The notes under the pieces are model-generated. The model ran no database searches and had not been told where the DNA came from. It worked only from the letters and a program-made list of their open reading frames with translations. A stretch of 64,000 nt of DNA from Gammaproteobacteria bacterium (GTDB lineage: Bacteria; Pseudomonadota; Gammaproteobacteria; SZUA-229). This document shows, piece by piece, positions 1 through 8,309 of the stretch (position 1 is its first letter; every line of letters begins with the position of its first letter). Position numbers and translations under genes: made by a program. The stretch is taken from NCBI GenBank assembly GCA_029882355.1, contig JAOUKV010000017.1, positions 1-64,000 on the forward strand, in the 5' to 3' direction.

Positions 1-346
1 GCGGATTGATCTTGACACCACCAAACACCACGGTAGAACGTAGCGGCAGGTTTCTACCGTAGATGGCAACGCTGTCTGCAACCTGAGCCGCTAGCTCACG
101 TGTCGGCACTAATATAAGCGCTCGTATCTGATTAGCCTGAACACCACTGCCTTTTGATAACCGCTCTAATAGTGGCAGGGTAAAGCCAGCGGTCTTGCCG
201 GTGCCGGTTTGAGCCGCCGCCAGCACATCTCGACCTTTAATGATGGCAGGGATTGATTCGATTTGAACCGGTGTCGGTTTTTTATAACCTCGCCCTATAA
301 CAACTTCAAGGATTGAGGCGGATAAGCCTAAAGAGGAAAAATTCAT
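1..346 (-). CDS. rhlE: RhlE-type DEAD-box RNA helicase, N-terminal part (cut by window edge)
   Basis: The minus strand from the ATG at 346-344 reads [16 protein letters not shown], then the Q-motif region ([20 protein letters not shown]), Walker A as [12 protein letters not shown] and motif Ia as PTRELAAQV. This is the RhlE subgroup of DEAD-box helicases, ATP-dependent enzymes that remodel RNA duplexes in ribosome assembly and RNA decay. Only about the first 115 residues lie in the window, and the DEAD box itself is beyond the left edge. Family assignment is firm. The symbol follows the RhlE-like N-terminus and cannot be checked against the missing C-terminal half. Confidence 0.9.
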   Translation of the reverse strand, partial: MNFSSLGLSASILEVVIGRGYKKPTPVQIESIPAIIKGRDVLAAAQTGTGKTAGFTLPLLERLSKGSGVQANQIRALILVPTRELAAQVADSVAIYGRNLPLRSTVVFGGVKINP

Positions 347-361
347 AAGATTATCTCAAAT

Positions 362-385
362 AGTGGCTTCATAGGTAGAGCCACT
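362..385 (-). promoter_or_regulatory. Inverted repeat in the rhlE leader
   Basis: AGTGGCT and AGCCACT form a perfect 7-bp inverted repeat with a 10-nt loop, lying 16 nt upstream of the rhlE start. It could form a stem in the 5' leader of the helicase mRNA or be an operator. No promoter elements could be assigned with confidence, so only the symmetry is supported. Confidence 0.3.
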
Positions 386-505
386 TTACTGGTAAGCATG
401 CAGCGTACAGGCCTGCAACACGCCCACTATAGAACTTTTCTTTACAGGCCGGTCGATATGACATTCATGATGCTAGCCAAAACCAGTACCGCTAAAAAAA
501 TAGAT

Positions 506-895
506 TTAATTGTATTCTTCGTATGATTTCTCTTCAACGAAATCGGAGCCCAGTTTCAGGTTAATCTCACGTTTAACTTCTGAGCGACGATCGTTGGTGT
601 AATAAACAGCACGAGCTAGTTTGATAAACTCTTCATCAAATAACTTGTTTGCTTCTTTTTCGCGAATATCATCCTCGATCACCCACAGCTCTTCATTAAT
701 GGATTTCAGCTCGGCAACCTCTGTCGCCACATCAGACCGTGAGAATGGCAGCTCTTGAAGTAGCTTATTCAAGCTATCCAGCTCCTTATTAACATTTTCC
801 AGTTTAGCGGCATCCTTGATTCTTTCGCTTTTTATCTCAAGAATAGTGATTTTATCGAAAAACTCACCAATCGAAATCTCTACATTTACGCTCAT
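506..895 (-). CDS. DUF6165 family protein
   Basis: A 129-residue soluble protein, strongly charged and helical, with the signature GEFFDKITILEIKSERI at residues 11-27. This matches small uncharacterised proteins of the DUF6165 type, which begin with a G-E-x-x-D-K-I-T-I-L-E-I-K pattern. Residues 28-85 look like a coiled coil. There is no signal peptide or membrane segment. It stands alone between rhlE and a VOC protein gene, all on the minus strand, but gaps of over 100 bp on both sides argue against an operon. Function is unknown. Confidence 0.8.
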   Translation of the reverse strand: MSVNVEISIGEFFDKITILEIKSERIKDAAKLENVNKELDSLNKLLQELPFSRSDVATEVAELKSINEELWVIEDDIREKEANKLFDEEFIKLARAVYYTNDRRSEVKREINLKLGSDFVEEKSYEEYN

Positions 896-1005
896 TATGT
901 CATTACTCAGTTTTTAGAATAGATAAAGGGTTAAATTTCCGACCCATTTTAACAGTACTGAGTAATTTTACAGGAGATTTATCAGAGTAACGCAAGCTAT
1001 CGGAG

Positions 1006-1383
1006 CTACGCTTCGATCAATTCAATCGCATTGCCATCATGGTCCCGGCAAAACAACGCACGTCGGCCAGATTTACTCAAGGTAAAGTCGAAACCAGCCT
1101 GATCAAGCCTGGATGTGATGAGAGCCAGATCGGTAACCGTCATGGCTAAATGCCGGTCACGCCCACCATGTTCGGGACGATTTTCAACAGGATCAGGGTT
1201 CGGTAATTGCAGAAGATGAATCTGGCCATCACCTACCTGTAACCATGCTCCAGGATAACCCAGATCGGGACGGCTGTGATCCTGCGCCAGCCCCAGTACG
1301 CCACAATAAAAAGTCAGCGCACGTTTGGTATCGGCAACAACAAAGCTGGCGTGGTGGATGGCGGTAATAAGGCTGTCTGACAC
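1006..1383 (-). CDS. VOC superfamily (glyoxalase/dioxygenase fold) protein
   Basis: A 125-residue, single-domain vicinal-oxygen-chelate protein. The first beta strand carries AIHHASFVVADTKRALTFY and the end carries DHDGNAIELIEA, the typical N-terminal His and C-terminal Glu metal ligands. A middle His (RHLAMTV) is also present. One module of this size normally dimerises to make two metal sites. The substrate cannot be deduced, since the family includes lactoylglutathione lyases, dioxygenases and resistance proteins. It is divergent to dapC with an 83-bp gap. Confidence 0.85.
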   Translation of the reverse strand: MSDSLITAIHHASFVVADTKRALTFYCGVLGLAQDHSRPDLGYPGAWLQVGDGQIHLLQLPNPDPVENRPEHGGRDRHLAMTVTDLALITSRLDQAGFDFTLSKSGRRALFCRDHDGNAIELIEA

Positions 1384-1393
1384 GGTGGTTCCC

Positions 1394-1422
1394 CTGATTG
1401 ATGAAGCGCTTTAGGTTATACT
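1394..1422 (+). promoter_or_regulatory. Possible sigma-70 promoter of dapC
   Basis: TATACT at 1417-1422 lies 17 bp downstream of a weak -35 (CTGATT at 1394-1399), 45 bp before the preferred dapC ATG at 1467. The element lies inside the first codons of the longer reading frame that opens at 1398, which supports the internal start. Confidence 0.4.
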
Positions 1423-1466
1423 ATGCGCCGCCTGAATCACAGATATATTGCCAACTGACACCACAC

Positions 1467-2660
1467 ATGAATCCTGACCTTTCCAAATTACAACCATATC
1501 CCTTTGAAAAACTGGCCGCTTTGAAGGCAGAGTGCCGCCCACCGCAGGATTTACCCCATATTGCACTGTCTATCGGCGAGCCCAAACATCCTGCACCCGA
1601 GGTGGCGTTGCAGCCTTTACGGGAAAACCTGGATGCCATCAATAACTACCCGCTGACCAAAGGGGTGCCCGAACTGCGTCAGGCGATTGCCAACTGGCTG
1701 CAAACTCGCTTTTCACTACCCACAGGCGCGGTTAATGTCGATGATCAGATCATTCCGGTCAATGGCACCCGTGAGGCGCTATTCGCTTTTGCCCAGGCCG
1801 TGGTCGAGCGCAGCGATGATGCACTGGTATTGATGCCTAACCCGTTCTACCAGATTTATGAAGGCGCGGCCTATCTCGCCGGTGCTACGCCCTATTTTTA
1901 TGCCACCACCCGTGACAACAACTATCAACCGGATTTTGACGCCATTCCTGAAGACATCTGGCAACGCTGCCAGCTGATCTACGTTTGCACACCGGGCAAT
2001 CCAACTGGTGCGGTGATTTCCGAAGCGGTGCTGGTCAAACTGATTGAGAAGTCAAAGCAATACGATTTCATTATTGCTTCTGACGAATGTTATTCCGAGA
2101 TTTATTTTGACGGTGTTAAACCCGCTGGCCTGTTACAGGCCGCCGTGAACAGCGGCAATGGCGATTTTAAAAACTGCGTGGTTTTCCACAGCCTGTCGAA
2201 ACGCTCCAACCTGCCCGGCATGCGTTCAGGCTTTGTCGCTGGCGACGCAGGCGTGATGAAAGCTTTTTTGCTGTTCCGCACCTACCACGGCTGCGCTATG
2301 CCACCAGTGCATCAGCTGGCGAGCATTGCCGCATGGAGCGACGAGGCACACGTTGAACAAAACCGTCAGTTATATCAGGACAAATTTGACACAGTACTGG
2401 CTATACTTGCGCCTGTTTGCGAAGCCCAGAAACCCGACGCCGGTTTTTATCTCTGGTTACACACCGACATTGATGACGCCGATTTTGCCCAGCAGTTATT
2501 TCATCAGCAAAACGTCACTGTTTTACCCGGCAGTTATTTATCACGCGACGTCGATGGCCAGAACCCCGGCAATCATCACGTACGCATGGCACTGGTCGCA
2601 CCCTTCGATGAATGCATCGAAGCCGCCAACCGAATTAAACAATTTATCGAAACCTTATAA
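1467..2660 (+). CDS. dapC: Succinyldiaminopimelate transaminase (DapC)
   Basis: A 397-residue class I/II PLP aminotransferase starting [16 protein letters not shown], the usual DapC N-terminus. The frame is open further up to 1398, but that extension overlaps a likely promoter and has no family match. Visible features are the [10 protein letters not shown] substrate loop, [12 protein letters not shown] and the PLP lysine in [17 protein letters not shown]. It converts N-succinyl-2-amino-6-ketopimelate to N-succinyl-LL-diaminopimelate in the succinylase branch of lysine and peptidoglycan precursor synthesis. dapD follows 20 bp downstream, so the two are probably co-transcribed. Confidence 0.93.
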   Translation: MNPDLSKLQPYPFEKLAALKAECRPPQDLPHIALSIGEPKHPAPEVALQPLRENLDAINNYPLTKGVPELRQAIANWLQTRFSLPTGAVNVDDQIIPVNGTREALFAFAQAVVERSDDALVLMPNPFYQIYEGAAYLAGATPYFYATTRDNNYQPDFDAIPEDIWQRCQLIYVCTPGNPTGAVISEAVLVKLIEKSKQYDFIIASDECYSEIYFDGVKPAGLLQAAVNSGNGDFKNCVVFHSLSKRSNLPGMRSGFVAGDAGVMKAFLLFRTYHGCAMPPVHQLASIAAWSDEAHVEQNRQLYQDKFDTVLAILAPVCEAQKPDAGFYLWLHTDIDDADFAQQLFHQQNVTVLPGSYLSRDVDGQNPGNHHVRMALVAPFDECIEAANRIKQFIETL

Positions 2661-2680
2661 GTTACCTTTTGGAGATCACG

Positions 2681-3505
2681 ATGGACAATTTAAAGAAAAT
2701 TATTGAAGAAGCTTTTGAACGCAGGGCCGACATTACCCCGCGTAATGTGGAAACGCATGTAACCGAAGCCGTCAACGAATGCATTGCCTTGCTGGACTCT
2801 GGACAGCAACGTGTTGCCGAGAAAAAAGATGGCGACTGGGTGGTCAACGAATGGTTGAAAAAAGCCGTACTGCTTTCTTTCCGTATCAACGACAACGAAT
2901 TTATCAAAGGTGGTTTCACTAACTACTACGATAAAGTTGAATCTAAATTTGCAGATTACAACACAAAAGACTTCCGTGAATCAGGTGTACGCGTAGTGCC
3001 ACCCGCGACTGCGCGTGTCGGTTCCTACGTTGCACCTAACGTGGTACTGATGCCTTCCTACGTCAACATCGGCGCTTATGTCGATGAAGGCACCATGGTC
3101 GACACCTGGGCAACCGTAGGCTCCTGCGCACAGATTGGTAAAAACGTTCACTTATCTGGTGGCGTTGGCATCGGTGGCGTACTGGAACCACTACAGGCAA
3201 CGCCAACCATTATTGAAGACAACTGTTTCATCGGCGCACGTTCAGAAGTGGTTGAAGGTGTCATTGTTGAAGAAGGCTCTGTGATTTCAATGGGCGTTTA
3301 CATCGGCCAGAGCACCAAGATCTTCAACCGTATGACTGGCGAAGTGACTTTTGGTCGCATCCCTGCTGGTTCTGTTGTGGTTTCAGGCAACCTGCCATCT
3401 AAAGACGGTACTTACAGTCTTTACTGTGCAGTCATCGTTAAGCAGGTTGATGCAAAAACACTGGGCAAGACCGGCCTTAATGATCTACTAAGAAGCATCG
3501 ACTAA
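2681..3505 (+). CDS. dapD: Tetrahydrodipicolinate N-succinyltransferase (DapD)
   Basis: A 274-residue protein with a helical N-terminus and a left-handed beta-helix of hexapeptide repeats (roughly residues 105-245, with [20 protein letters not shown] and SQIGKNVH-like turns). It is a cytosolic trimer that uses succinyl-CoA to succinylate tetrahydrodipicolinate, the step before DapC. The start at 2681 is chosen because GGAG at 2671-2674 is well placed 6 nt upstream. A TTG four codons earlier would begin before that site. It sits directly after dapC and 1 nt before an ArsC-like gene, an arrangement frequent in gammaproteobacteria. Confidence 0.95.
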   Translation: MDNLKKIIEEAFERRADITPRNVETHVTEAVNECIALLDSGQQRVAEKKDGDWVVNEWLKKAVLLSFRINDNEFIKGGFTNYYDKVESKFADYNTKDFRESGVRVVPPATARVGSYVAPNVVLMPSYVNIGAYVDEGTMVDTWATVGSCAQIGKNVHLSGGVGIGGVLEPLQATPTIIEDNCFIGARSEVVEGVIVEEGSVISMGVYIGQSTKIFNRMTGEVTFGRIPAGSVVVSGNLPSKDGTYSLYCAVIVKQVDAKTLGKTGLNDLLRSID

Positions 3506-3506
3506 A

Positions 3507-3857
3507 ATGACGACAACACTTTTTGGTATTCCAAATTGTGACACGATGAAAAAAGCACGTCGTTGGTTAGAAGCCAATGGCGTGCTTTATTCGTTTCACG
3601 ATTACAAAAAAGCCGGCGTCCCTGAAGAAGAGCTGAGACTGTGGGTCAAAAAAGTTGGCTGGGAAGTGCTGTTGAATCGTCGCGGAACCACCTGGCGAAA
3701 ACTGGACGATGACATCAAAAATAATATTGATGAGGCATCAGCCATTAAAGTCATGATTGAGAACCCAGGCTCTATCAAGCGCCCTGTTCTCGAAACAGAG
3801 GGACAACTTCTGGTTGGTTTTAGCGAAGATACTTACAGAGAAAGTTTTTGTAACTGA
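3507..3857 (+). CDS. ArsC/Spx-family reductase (YffB-like)
   Basis: A 116-residue thioredoxin-fold protein starting TTTLFGIPNCDTMKKARRWL. This is the ArsC-family pattern with a single active-site Cys (PNCDTMKKA), conserved Arg in LNRRGTTWRKL and PGSIKRPVLE before the last strands. YffB-like members bind glutathione and are commonly encoded between dapD and dapE. Arsenate reductase activity is not implied. Its start is 1 nt after the dapD stop, giving a dapC-dapD-arsC-like operon. Its 3' end overlaps the convergent DsrS-like gene by 25 bp. dapE is not found next to it. Confidence 0.85.
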   Translation: MTTTLFGIPNCDTMKKARRWLEANGVLYSFHDYKKAGVPEEELRLWVKKVGWEVLLNRRGTTWRKLDDDIKNNIDEASAIKVMIENPGSIKRPVLETEGQLLVGFSEDTYRESFCN

Positions 3858-4948
3858 TCAGCGATAGGATCTGTAATGTGCTTAATCTTCTTGCGCATCA
3901 TGGTTCCAATGGCATCGGTCTGTGAAAACACGGGATTGATTAACTTCACACTCAGACACGATAAAACTAACATCGCCTGAATTTTTTCTTTCATTTCAGG
4001 TACAGCAGCCAAGGTAGCACTCAACGCTTCATCTTCCGGCATATCACAGGTACAGCCTGCTTCTGTACAAATCACGGCAATATCATCAACGGTAAATGAT
4101 TCTGGTTTTATTGATTCAAAATAAACAGCAATGGCGTTTAGCAATGACTCTACCACCTGCTGATTACCGGGTTTTTTCAAGGAAATTTCTGCGGTTTGCA
4201 CAAACGCCTGACCGCTCTCACTCAGTATCCGGCCAAGCATGACCGCATAAGGATTGCCGGCATCAATCAGTGGTTGAATTTTTTCTATTACTGACTGATA
4301 AGAAGAATGTGCTTGCGCATCGACGGGGAGTTCATCCGGCAAAGCATGCATAAAACCGACAAAAAGATTACGTTTTGTTTTTGCTTTCGCCCAAAGCTTT
4401 AACTTTTCTTCTTCATCAATCAAACCCGGCTGCAACACTAAACGCACCGAATCAATCATCACGTGTGGATCTTCTTCAAAAGGCAAAAACTCAATCAGAA
4501 ACTCTGCCAGTACAGGACCGGTTTTGCCCTGCACCACGGCTTCTTTTTCTAACATACGGCGCGCATTGTCTGCTGTTGGCATTATCCACCATGCACGTTC
4601 CGCCTGTTCATCAGATAGCCCCGGTGCGTGTACCGCAGCGACCACGGCCTCCGGTTCGCCGAGCAATAATAACTGTTGCAAACTTTCATCTCTCGCCTGC
4701 CCCATGCGTGTCCAGCGTTTTAGAAAAACAGGATAGCCACCGGGCGAGCCCATCACATGCGTAGAAAATAACGCCTTTACTTCTTTAAGGTATTTTTCAT
4801 CTTTGCAATTTGGATTTAAAACAACTTTAGCTTCACCTTTATCAGTGAGCGCATGCACAATCATTTTTGATTCATCAATGCGCACGGCTTTCAGTTTCTG
4901 CGCAAGCAAAACATTGAGACGTAGATTATCTTCGGCGGAGAGTTCCAT
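3833..4948 (-). CDS. DsrS-like protein
   Basis: A 371-residue cytosolic helical protein without signal or membrane segments. The start MELSAEDNLRLNVLLAQKLKAVRIDES and the block HVMGSPGGYPVFLKRWTRMGQ resemble, from memory of the family, the protein annotated DsrS in purple sulfur bacteria, where the gene lies at the end of the dsr operon and its role is unsettled. Two cysteines occur as EAGCTCDMPEDE near residue 308. It is the last gene of a three-gene minus-strand unit after moxR and a VWA metallopeptidase, starting 3 bp after the latter. No dsrAB genes are in the window. The DsrS name is the uncertain part. Confidence 0.55.
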   Translation of the reverse strand: MELSAEDNLRLNVLLAQKLKAVRIDESKMIVHALTDKGEAKVVLNPNCKDEKYLKEVKALFSTHVMGSPGGYPVFLKRWTRMGQARDESLQQLLLLGEPEAVVAAVHAPGLSDEQAERAWWIMPTADNARRMLEKEAVVQGKTGPVLAEFLIEFLPFEEDPHVMIDSVRLVLQPGLIDEEEKLKLWAKAKTKRNLFVGFMHALPDELPVDAQAHSSYQSVIEKIQPLIDAGNPYAVMLGRILSESGQAFVQTAEISLKKPGNQQVVESLLNAIAVYFESIKPESFTVDDIAVICTEAGCTCDMPEDEALSATLAAVPEMKEKIQAMLVLSCLSVKLINPVFSQTDAIGTMMRKKIKHITDPIADQLQKLSL

Positions 4949-4951
4949 AAA

Positions 4952-6202
4952 TTAATTCAACTGTATTCTTTGTCCAAATGGTACGGTAGTTTTTCCCTTC
5001 ACCAACCAGGTCACAGGAAAGGTAGGTTCAACTTCAGGGAAGGTCCCATCAGCATCAGTAAAATAAATCAGCAAGTCGGGGGCTTTGTCCTGATCTTCTG
5101 CCCAGGCAAACACGGGTTTGAAGTTGGTACCGCCACCGCCGCGTATTTCTACATCGAATTTAAATTCATCCCACGGCGCAAAACTCCACGGGCATCCATA
5201 ATTCAAATCCGAATCACAGGTCAGCAAGGTAATGCCTGCACGCACCTGACTTTTAATCGCATCAATTTCAGAAATAAACTCCTCTATCTCCTCAACCGAA
5301 ATCGAACCACTGGTATCAACCGCAACAACGATATTGGTTTCACTGCTACGTAAGCTGGGATATACCGCCGGGTCACCACGGCGTGACGAAGGACGTGAAT
5401 AACTGTAATCATCTCTGGCAGTAGCTGACATGTAACGCGCCAGCAACATACGCCAGGGTAACTTTGGTTGTAGTAGATGATCGACCATGCGAGCCATATC
5501 ACCTTCCAGCTTGCCAGACTGTAACGCCTGCTGCGCTGCACCTGCCATACGCTGTTGCCATTGCACACTTAAATCTTCCAGCTCCTGCGGTGACATTTCA
5601 GGCGGCGGGTTAGAGCCTGTTTGCCCACCCTCTTTTGACGAATCATTTTTATTACCTTCGCCGTCCTGTTTATCATTTTTTTTGCGTTCGTTTTCACCGC
5701 CGCTGTTATCTTTATTTTCCGGTGTTTCGTTATCGCCATCTTCAGAACTGTCGTCCTTGTTCTGCTCAAGATCACGCTCACCGTCATTGTCGTTATCTTC
5801 AAGACAGGGATAAATTTCCTCAGCGGTCATACCTTCGTATTCACGCAGATGCATCGCGTCCGGCGTTGGTTTCAAACCATCATTGATCAACATCGGATTG
5901 ACGGCGTAATCGCAAGCCAGTTCCCAGCGGTGTTTTACGCGATGACCTTTTCGATAAAAATGTGAGAGCGCACAATGCAAGGCTTCGTGCGATAAAGCGA
6001 ACTGGGTTTGCTCGGCATCAAGCGCGTCGATGTAATCGTTGTTATAGAAAAAAGTTTTGCCGTCACTGAAAGTGGTTTCACACCAGGAGGAATCGGCAGG
6101 CACCATCGGCAAACGCAAAACCAGTGCACCCAGAAAAGGCTTATCCAGAATCAAGCGGGTTCTGGCGGTAGCGAGTTTAGTTTCTACGTCGGGGTATTGC
6201 AT
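4952..6202 (-). CDS. Predicted metallopeptidase with C-terminal VWA-like domain (DUF2201 type)
   Basis: A 416-residue protein in three parts. Residues 1-125 form a zincin-like domain with HEALH at 72-76 (HExxH zinc ligands and catalytic Glu). Residues about 130-205 form a very acidic, Asn/Lys-rich linker of low complexity. The C-terminal VWA-like domain carries the MIDAS motif DTSGSIS. This architecture is typically encoded immediately after a MoxR AAA+ ATPase, as here (the previous stop and this ATG are adjacent). MoxR/VWA pairs act as chaperones in the insertion or activation of metal enzymes, but the client is unknown here. The DsrS-like gene follows. Confidence 0.85.
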   Translation of the reverse strand: MQYPDVETKLATARTRLILDKPFLGALVLRLPMVPADSSWCETTFSDGKTFFYNNDYIDALDAEQTQFALSHEALHCALSHFYRKGHRVKHRWELACDYAVNPMLINDGLKPTPDAMHLREYEGMTAEEIYPCLEDNDNDGERDLEQNKDDSSEDGDNETPENKDNSGGENERKKNDKQDGEGNKNDSSKEGGQTGSNPPPEMSPQELEDLSVQWQQRMAGAAQQALQSGKLEGDMARMVDHLLQPKLPWRMLLARYMSATARDDYSYSRPSSRRGDPAVYPSLRSSETNIVVAVDTSGSISVEEIEEFISEIDAIKSQVRAGITLLTCDSDLNYGCPWSFAPWDEFKFDVEIRGGGGTNFKPVFAWAEDQDKAPDLLIYFTDADGTFPEVEPTFPVTWLVKGKTTVPFGQRIQLN

Positions 6203-7243
6203 TTAATAAAGCATAATGTCCGCAATTTTATCCGCCCAACCAGCGAATTCCGGCACGGCAAAAATATCCTGTCCCACCGCCCGATGCATATCCGAGACCA
6301 TCATCACACCCATTTCGCGCTGTGGAAAACGGCTGGCATATTTGAGTATATTGCCGTGCACGGTCATGGCATCATCGGTTTCTTTGGCGCGAATCGCGCG
6401 TCCAACTAAAGCCGTAGCAACAGCGTACTGTAAGTCGATTTCTTTAGGTGCGGCGACGTCCTCGCCTTTGACGATGGCATCCAGGTCGGGCATTTGATCA
6501 AGGCTATCGACAAAGGCTTTGACCTCGATACCGGCGGCCTTGCCGACGCAGGCCTGCAGCGCACCTAATAATAAATTATTCGACTCATCAAATTTGTGTA
6601 AAGCACGATGGGCAAATTCCCACGAACGTGGCGATGGAAAAGCTACCGGATTTTGCGCGGCATCAAACTCGAACAATAAATCCTGACGGAAACGCAAAAA
6701 CGCAATGATGCGTTCGTCGATGCCATTGGCATAAGCCCAGGCCACCCAGTCATCGAGATTGATTTCAACTTCGTAATGCGAGAATCGATTCGCCAGTGGT
6801 GCGGGCATGCTGTAAGTCACACCTCGATCACCCTGACGATTACCAGCAGCGATAATCGCCCAGCCTTCTGGCACTTCGTACTCACCCAGCTTACGATCAA
6901 GGATCAACTGATAAGCTGCGGCTGAGACGCTCGGTGGCGCCGAGGTGATCTCATCGAGGAAAAGAATGCCGCGGTTACCATGGCGCTGTAAGTTGGGCAG
7001 CATGGAAGGTACCGCCCACTCGACGAATTCATCGACACGAAAAGGAATACCACGCAGATCGCTGGGTTCCATTTGTGAGAGACGGATATCAATCAGCGGT
7101 ACACCGTGGTTTTCGGCGATCTGCGCCACCATCTGTGATTTACCGACACCGGGCGCACCCCAAAGCATCACCGGAGTGTGGTGACCGCTGTCTGCACTGG
7201 AGAATTCTTTTTCGATTACTGTTAATAGATGAGCTGGACGCAT
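6203..7243 (-). CDS. MoxR-type AAA+ ATPase
   Basis: A 346-residue AAA+ protein with Walker A GAPGVGKS at residues 29-36, Walker B GILFLDEITSAPP near residues 93-105, and the sensor region IIAAGNRQGD with an arginine-rich block NRFSHYEVEI. It is the MoxR class, which pairs with VWA-domain proteins. The stop is immediately followed by the VWA metallopeptidase ATG, so translational coupling is likely. It is the first gene of a three-gene unit ending with the DsrS-like protein. A chaperone role is inferred from the family and the client is not identifiable. Confidence 0.9.
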   Translation of the reverse strand: MRPAHLLTVIEKEFSSADSGHHTPVMLWGAPGVGKSQMVAQIAENHGVPLIDIRLSQMEPSDLRGIPFRVDEFVEWAVPSMLPNLQRHGNRGILFLDEITSAPPSVSAAAYQLILDRKLGEYEVPEGWAIIAAGNRQGDRGVTYSMPAPLANRFSHYEVEINLDDWVAWAYANGIDERIIAFLRFRQDLLFEFDAAQNPVAFPSPRSWEFAHRALHKFDESNNLLLGALQACVGKAAGIEVKAFVDSLDQMPDLDAIVKGEDVAAPKEIDLQYAVATALVGRAIRAKETDDAMTVHGNILKYASRFPQREMGVMMVSDMHRAVGQDIFAVPEFAGWADKIADIMLY

Positions 7244-7274
7244 AGAAACTTAATCTTTATAGATATTTATGAAA

Positions 7275-7733
7275 TTACTGGTCGAAACCGGCTAGCTTAT
7301 ATAGACGTTTCGCCTCGGCGAGATCTTTTTCAACCCCCTTGCCTTCTTCATACATCATCGCCAGCGTGGTCAAAGAACCCATCAAACCTTGCTCAGCAGC
7401 CTTCTCAAACCATTTGATGGCCTGCTGACCGTCCTGCTCGACACACTCACCTTCCATATACATAAAGCCCAGACCGTGCTGGGCAACGGCGTGACCCTGC
7501 TCGGCAGCTGATTTCATATATTTAAAAGCTTTCTCAGCATTGACCACACAACCCAGGCCGTTCTGCAGCATAATCGCACAACGGTGCTGAGCTTCAGCGT
7601 CACCGTTTTCAGCCACTGGCCCCAAAAAGCCCATCGCCTGAGCAAAGTTTTTGGCCTCAAACGCCGCTATACCGCTGCCAAAAGCCATATCGGCATCATT
7701 CATTTCATTATCACTGGACATCATTTTCCCCAT
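7275..7733 (-). CDS. Sel1-repeat protein
   Basis: A 152-residue soluble helical protein of about three Sel1-like repeats, seen as DAEAQHRCAIMLQNGLGC, AVAQHGLGFMYMEGECV and GSLTTLAMMYEEGKGV, spaced about 36 residues apart. Sel1 proteins act as interaction scaffolds, with no enzyme role indicated. Met codons at positions 1, 4 and 5 all precede the domain. GGGGA sits 6 nt before the fifth codon, so translation may begin at 7721. It lies 31 bp upstream of moxR on the same strand and could belong to that unit. Confidence 0.8.
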   Translation of the reverse strand: MGKMMSSDNEMNDADMAFGSGIAAFEAKNFAQAMGFLGPVAENGDAEAQHRCAIMLQNGLGCVVNAEKAFKYMKSAAEQGHAVAQHGLGFMYMEGECVEQDGQQAIKWFEKAAEQGLMGSLTTLAMMYEEGKGVEKDLAEAKRLYKLAGFDQ

Positions 7734-7862
7734 TCAAAATTCTTTCAAAACACGTAATATGTGGCGCATGCTACAGAATACAAGCTTTAATGAGAATATC
7801 TCTCATTGGAAGTATTTCTTATATGCTAGTCCAGCCCTCCCGAAAGGGATATAACTAGCGCT

Positions 7863-7891
7863 TTTACCAGACGGCAGGAATACGGTATAAT
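7863..7891 (+). promoter_or_regulatory. Sigma-70 promoter of the 64-aa protein gene
   Basis: A perfect TATAAT at 7886-7891, preceded by GG, sits 17 bp after TTTACC at 7863-7868. It precedes the small gene at 7992 by about 95 nt, implying a long 5' leader. With the strong terminator at 8211-8246 this makes a self-contained, probably highly expressed unit. Confidence 0.6.
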
Positions 7892-7991
7892 CTGCGCCCA
7901 TTGTTGGTGGTTAAACACTAAAAACAGTTTCCGATTGTAAGCATCATCGCTTTACGGCGGTGAATACAGAAAATTAATAGAGGATTTATCC

Positions 7992-8186
7992 ATGAACCAA
8001 GATTACTACAATGCTGTTACTAAGATGGAAGAAGCTGGTGTTGACGCGGATTACATCTGCGGCTGGCAGGGCGGTTACGTTTTGAACCCACCACGCGAAG
8101 AGCAACGTGTAACTGACGCTTATGAAGCTGGTTACGACGACGGCAAAGAAAAGAACGCTGACAACTTCAGCAGCTGGGCTAAATAA
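7992..8186 (+). CDS. Small uncharacterised acidic protein (64 aa)
   Basis: A short acidic protein with aromatic and glycine pairs: ICGWQGGYVLNPPREEQ in the middle and AYEAGYDDGKEKNADNF near the end. The start is supported by AGAGGA 7-12 nt upstream, a TATAAT promoter and a strong terminator after the stop. It has no signal peptide, membrane segment or cysteine pair. The A-x-x-x-G-Y-x-x-G pattern recalls small ribosome-associated proteins of the RMF type, but the motif order differs and I do not assign that function. The arrangement is that of a real, strongly expressed gene. Confidence 0.75.
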   Translation: MNQDYYNAVTKMEEAGVDADYICGWQGGYVLNPPREEQRVTDAYEAGYDDGKEKNADNFSSWAK

Positions 8187-8210
8187 GCCAGGCGACTGAA
8201 CAGCAGTACA

Positions 8211-8246
8211 AAAAAGCCGGTGTTGAAAAACACCGGCTTTTTTTTT
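8211..8246 (+). terminator. Rho-independent terminator
   Basis: AAAGCCGGTGTT and AACACCGGCTTT form a 12-bp stem with a GAAA tetraloop, followed by a run of nine T. It lies 25 bp after the stop of the 64-aa protein. The A-run on the left arm could let it also serve the convergent GGDEF/EAL gene ending at 8310. Confidence 0.93.
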
Positions 8247-8309
8247 GCCCTGAATCTAATGACAACAGCCAGGTTTAAAGTTGAGCCTGCAAATTAACGT
8301 AGCATTACC

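Noticed and set aside
1398-1466. Upstream extension of dapC from ATG 1398
   Set aside because: It overlaps a TATACT promoter element and the extra residues do not resemble DapC; the family start is at 1467.
5487-5813. A Ser/Cys-rich frame opposite the acidic linker of the VWA metallopeptidase
   Set aside because: It is the antisense image of a low-complexity acidic region, with no ribosome site.
7992-8186. Ribosome modulation factor (RMF) for the 64-aa protein
   Set aside because: It shares only an A-x-x-x-G-Y-x-x-G pattern and Trp/Gly pairs in a different order; too little for a name.
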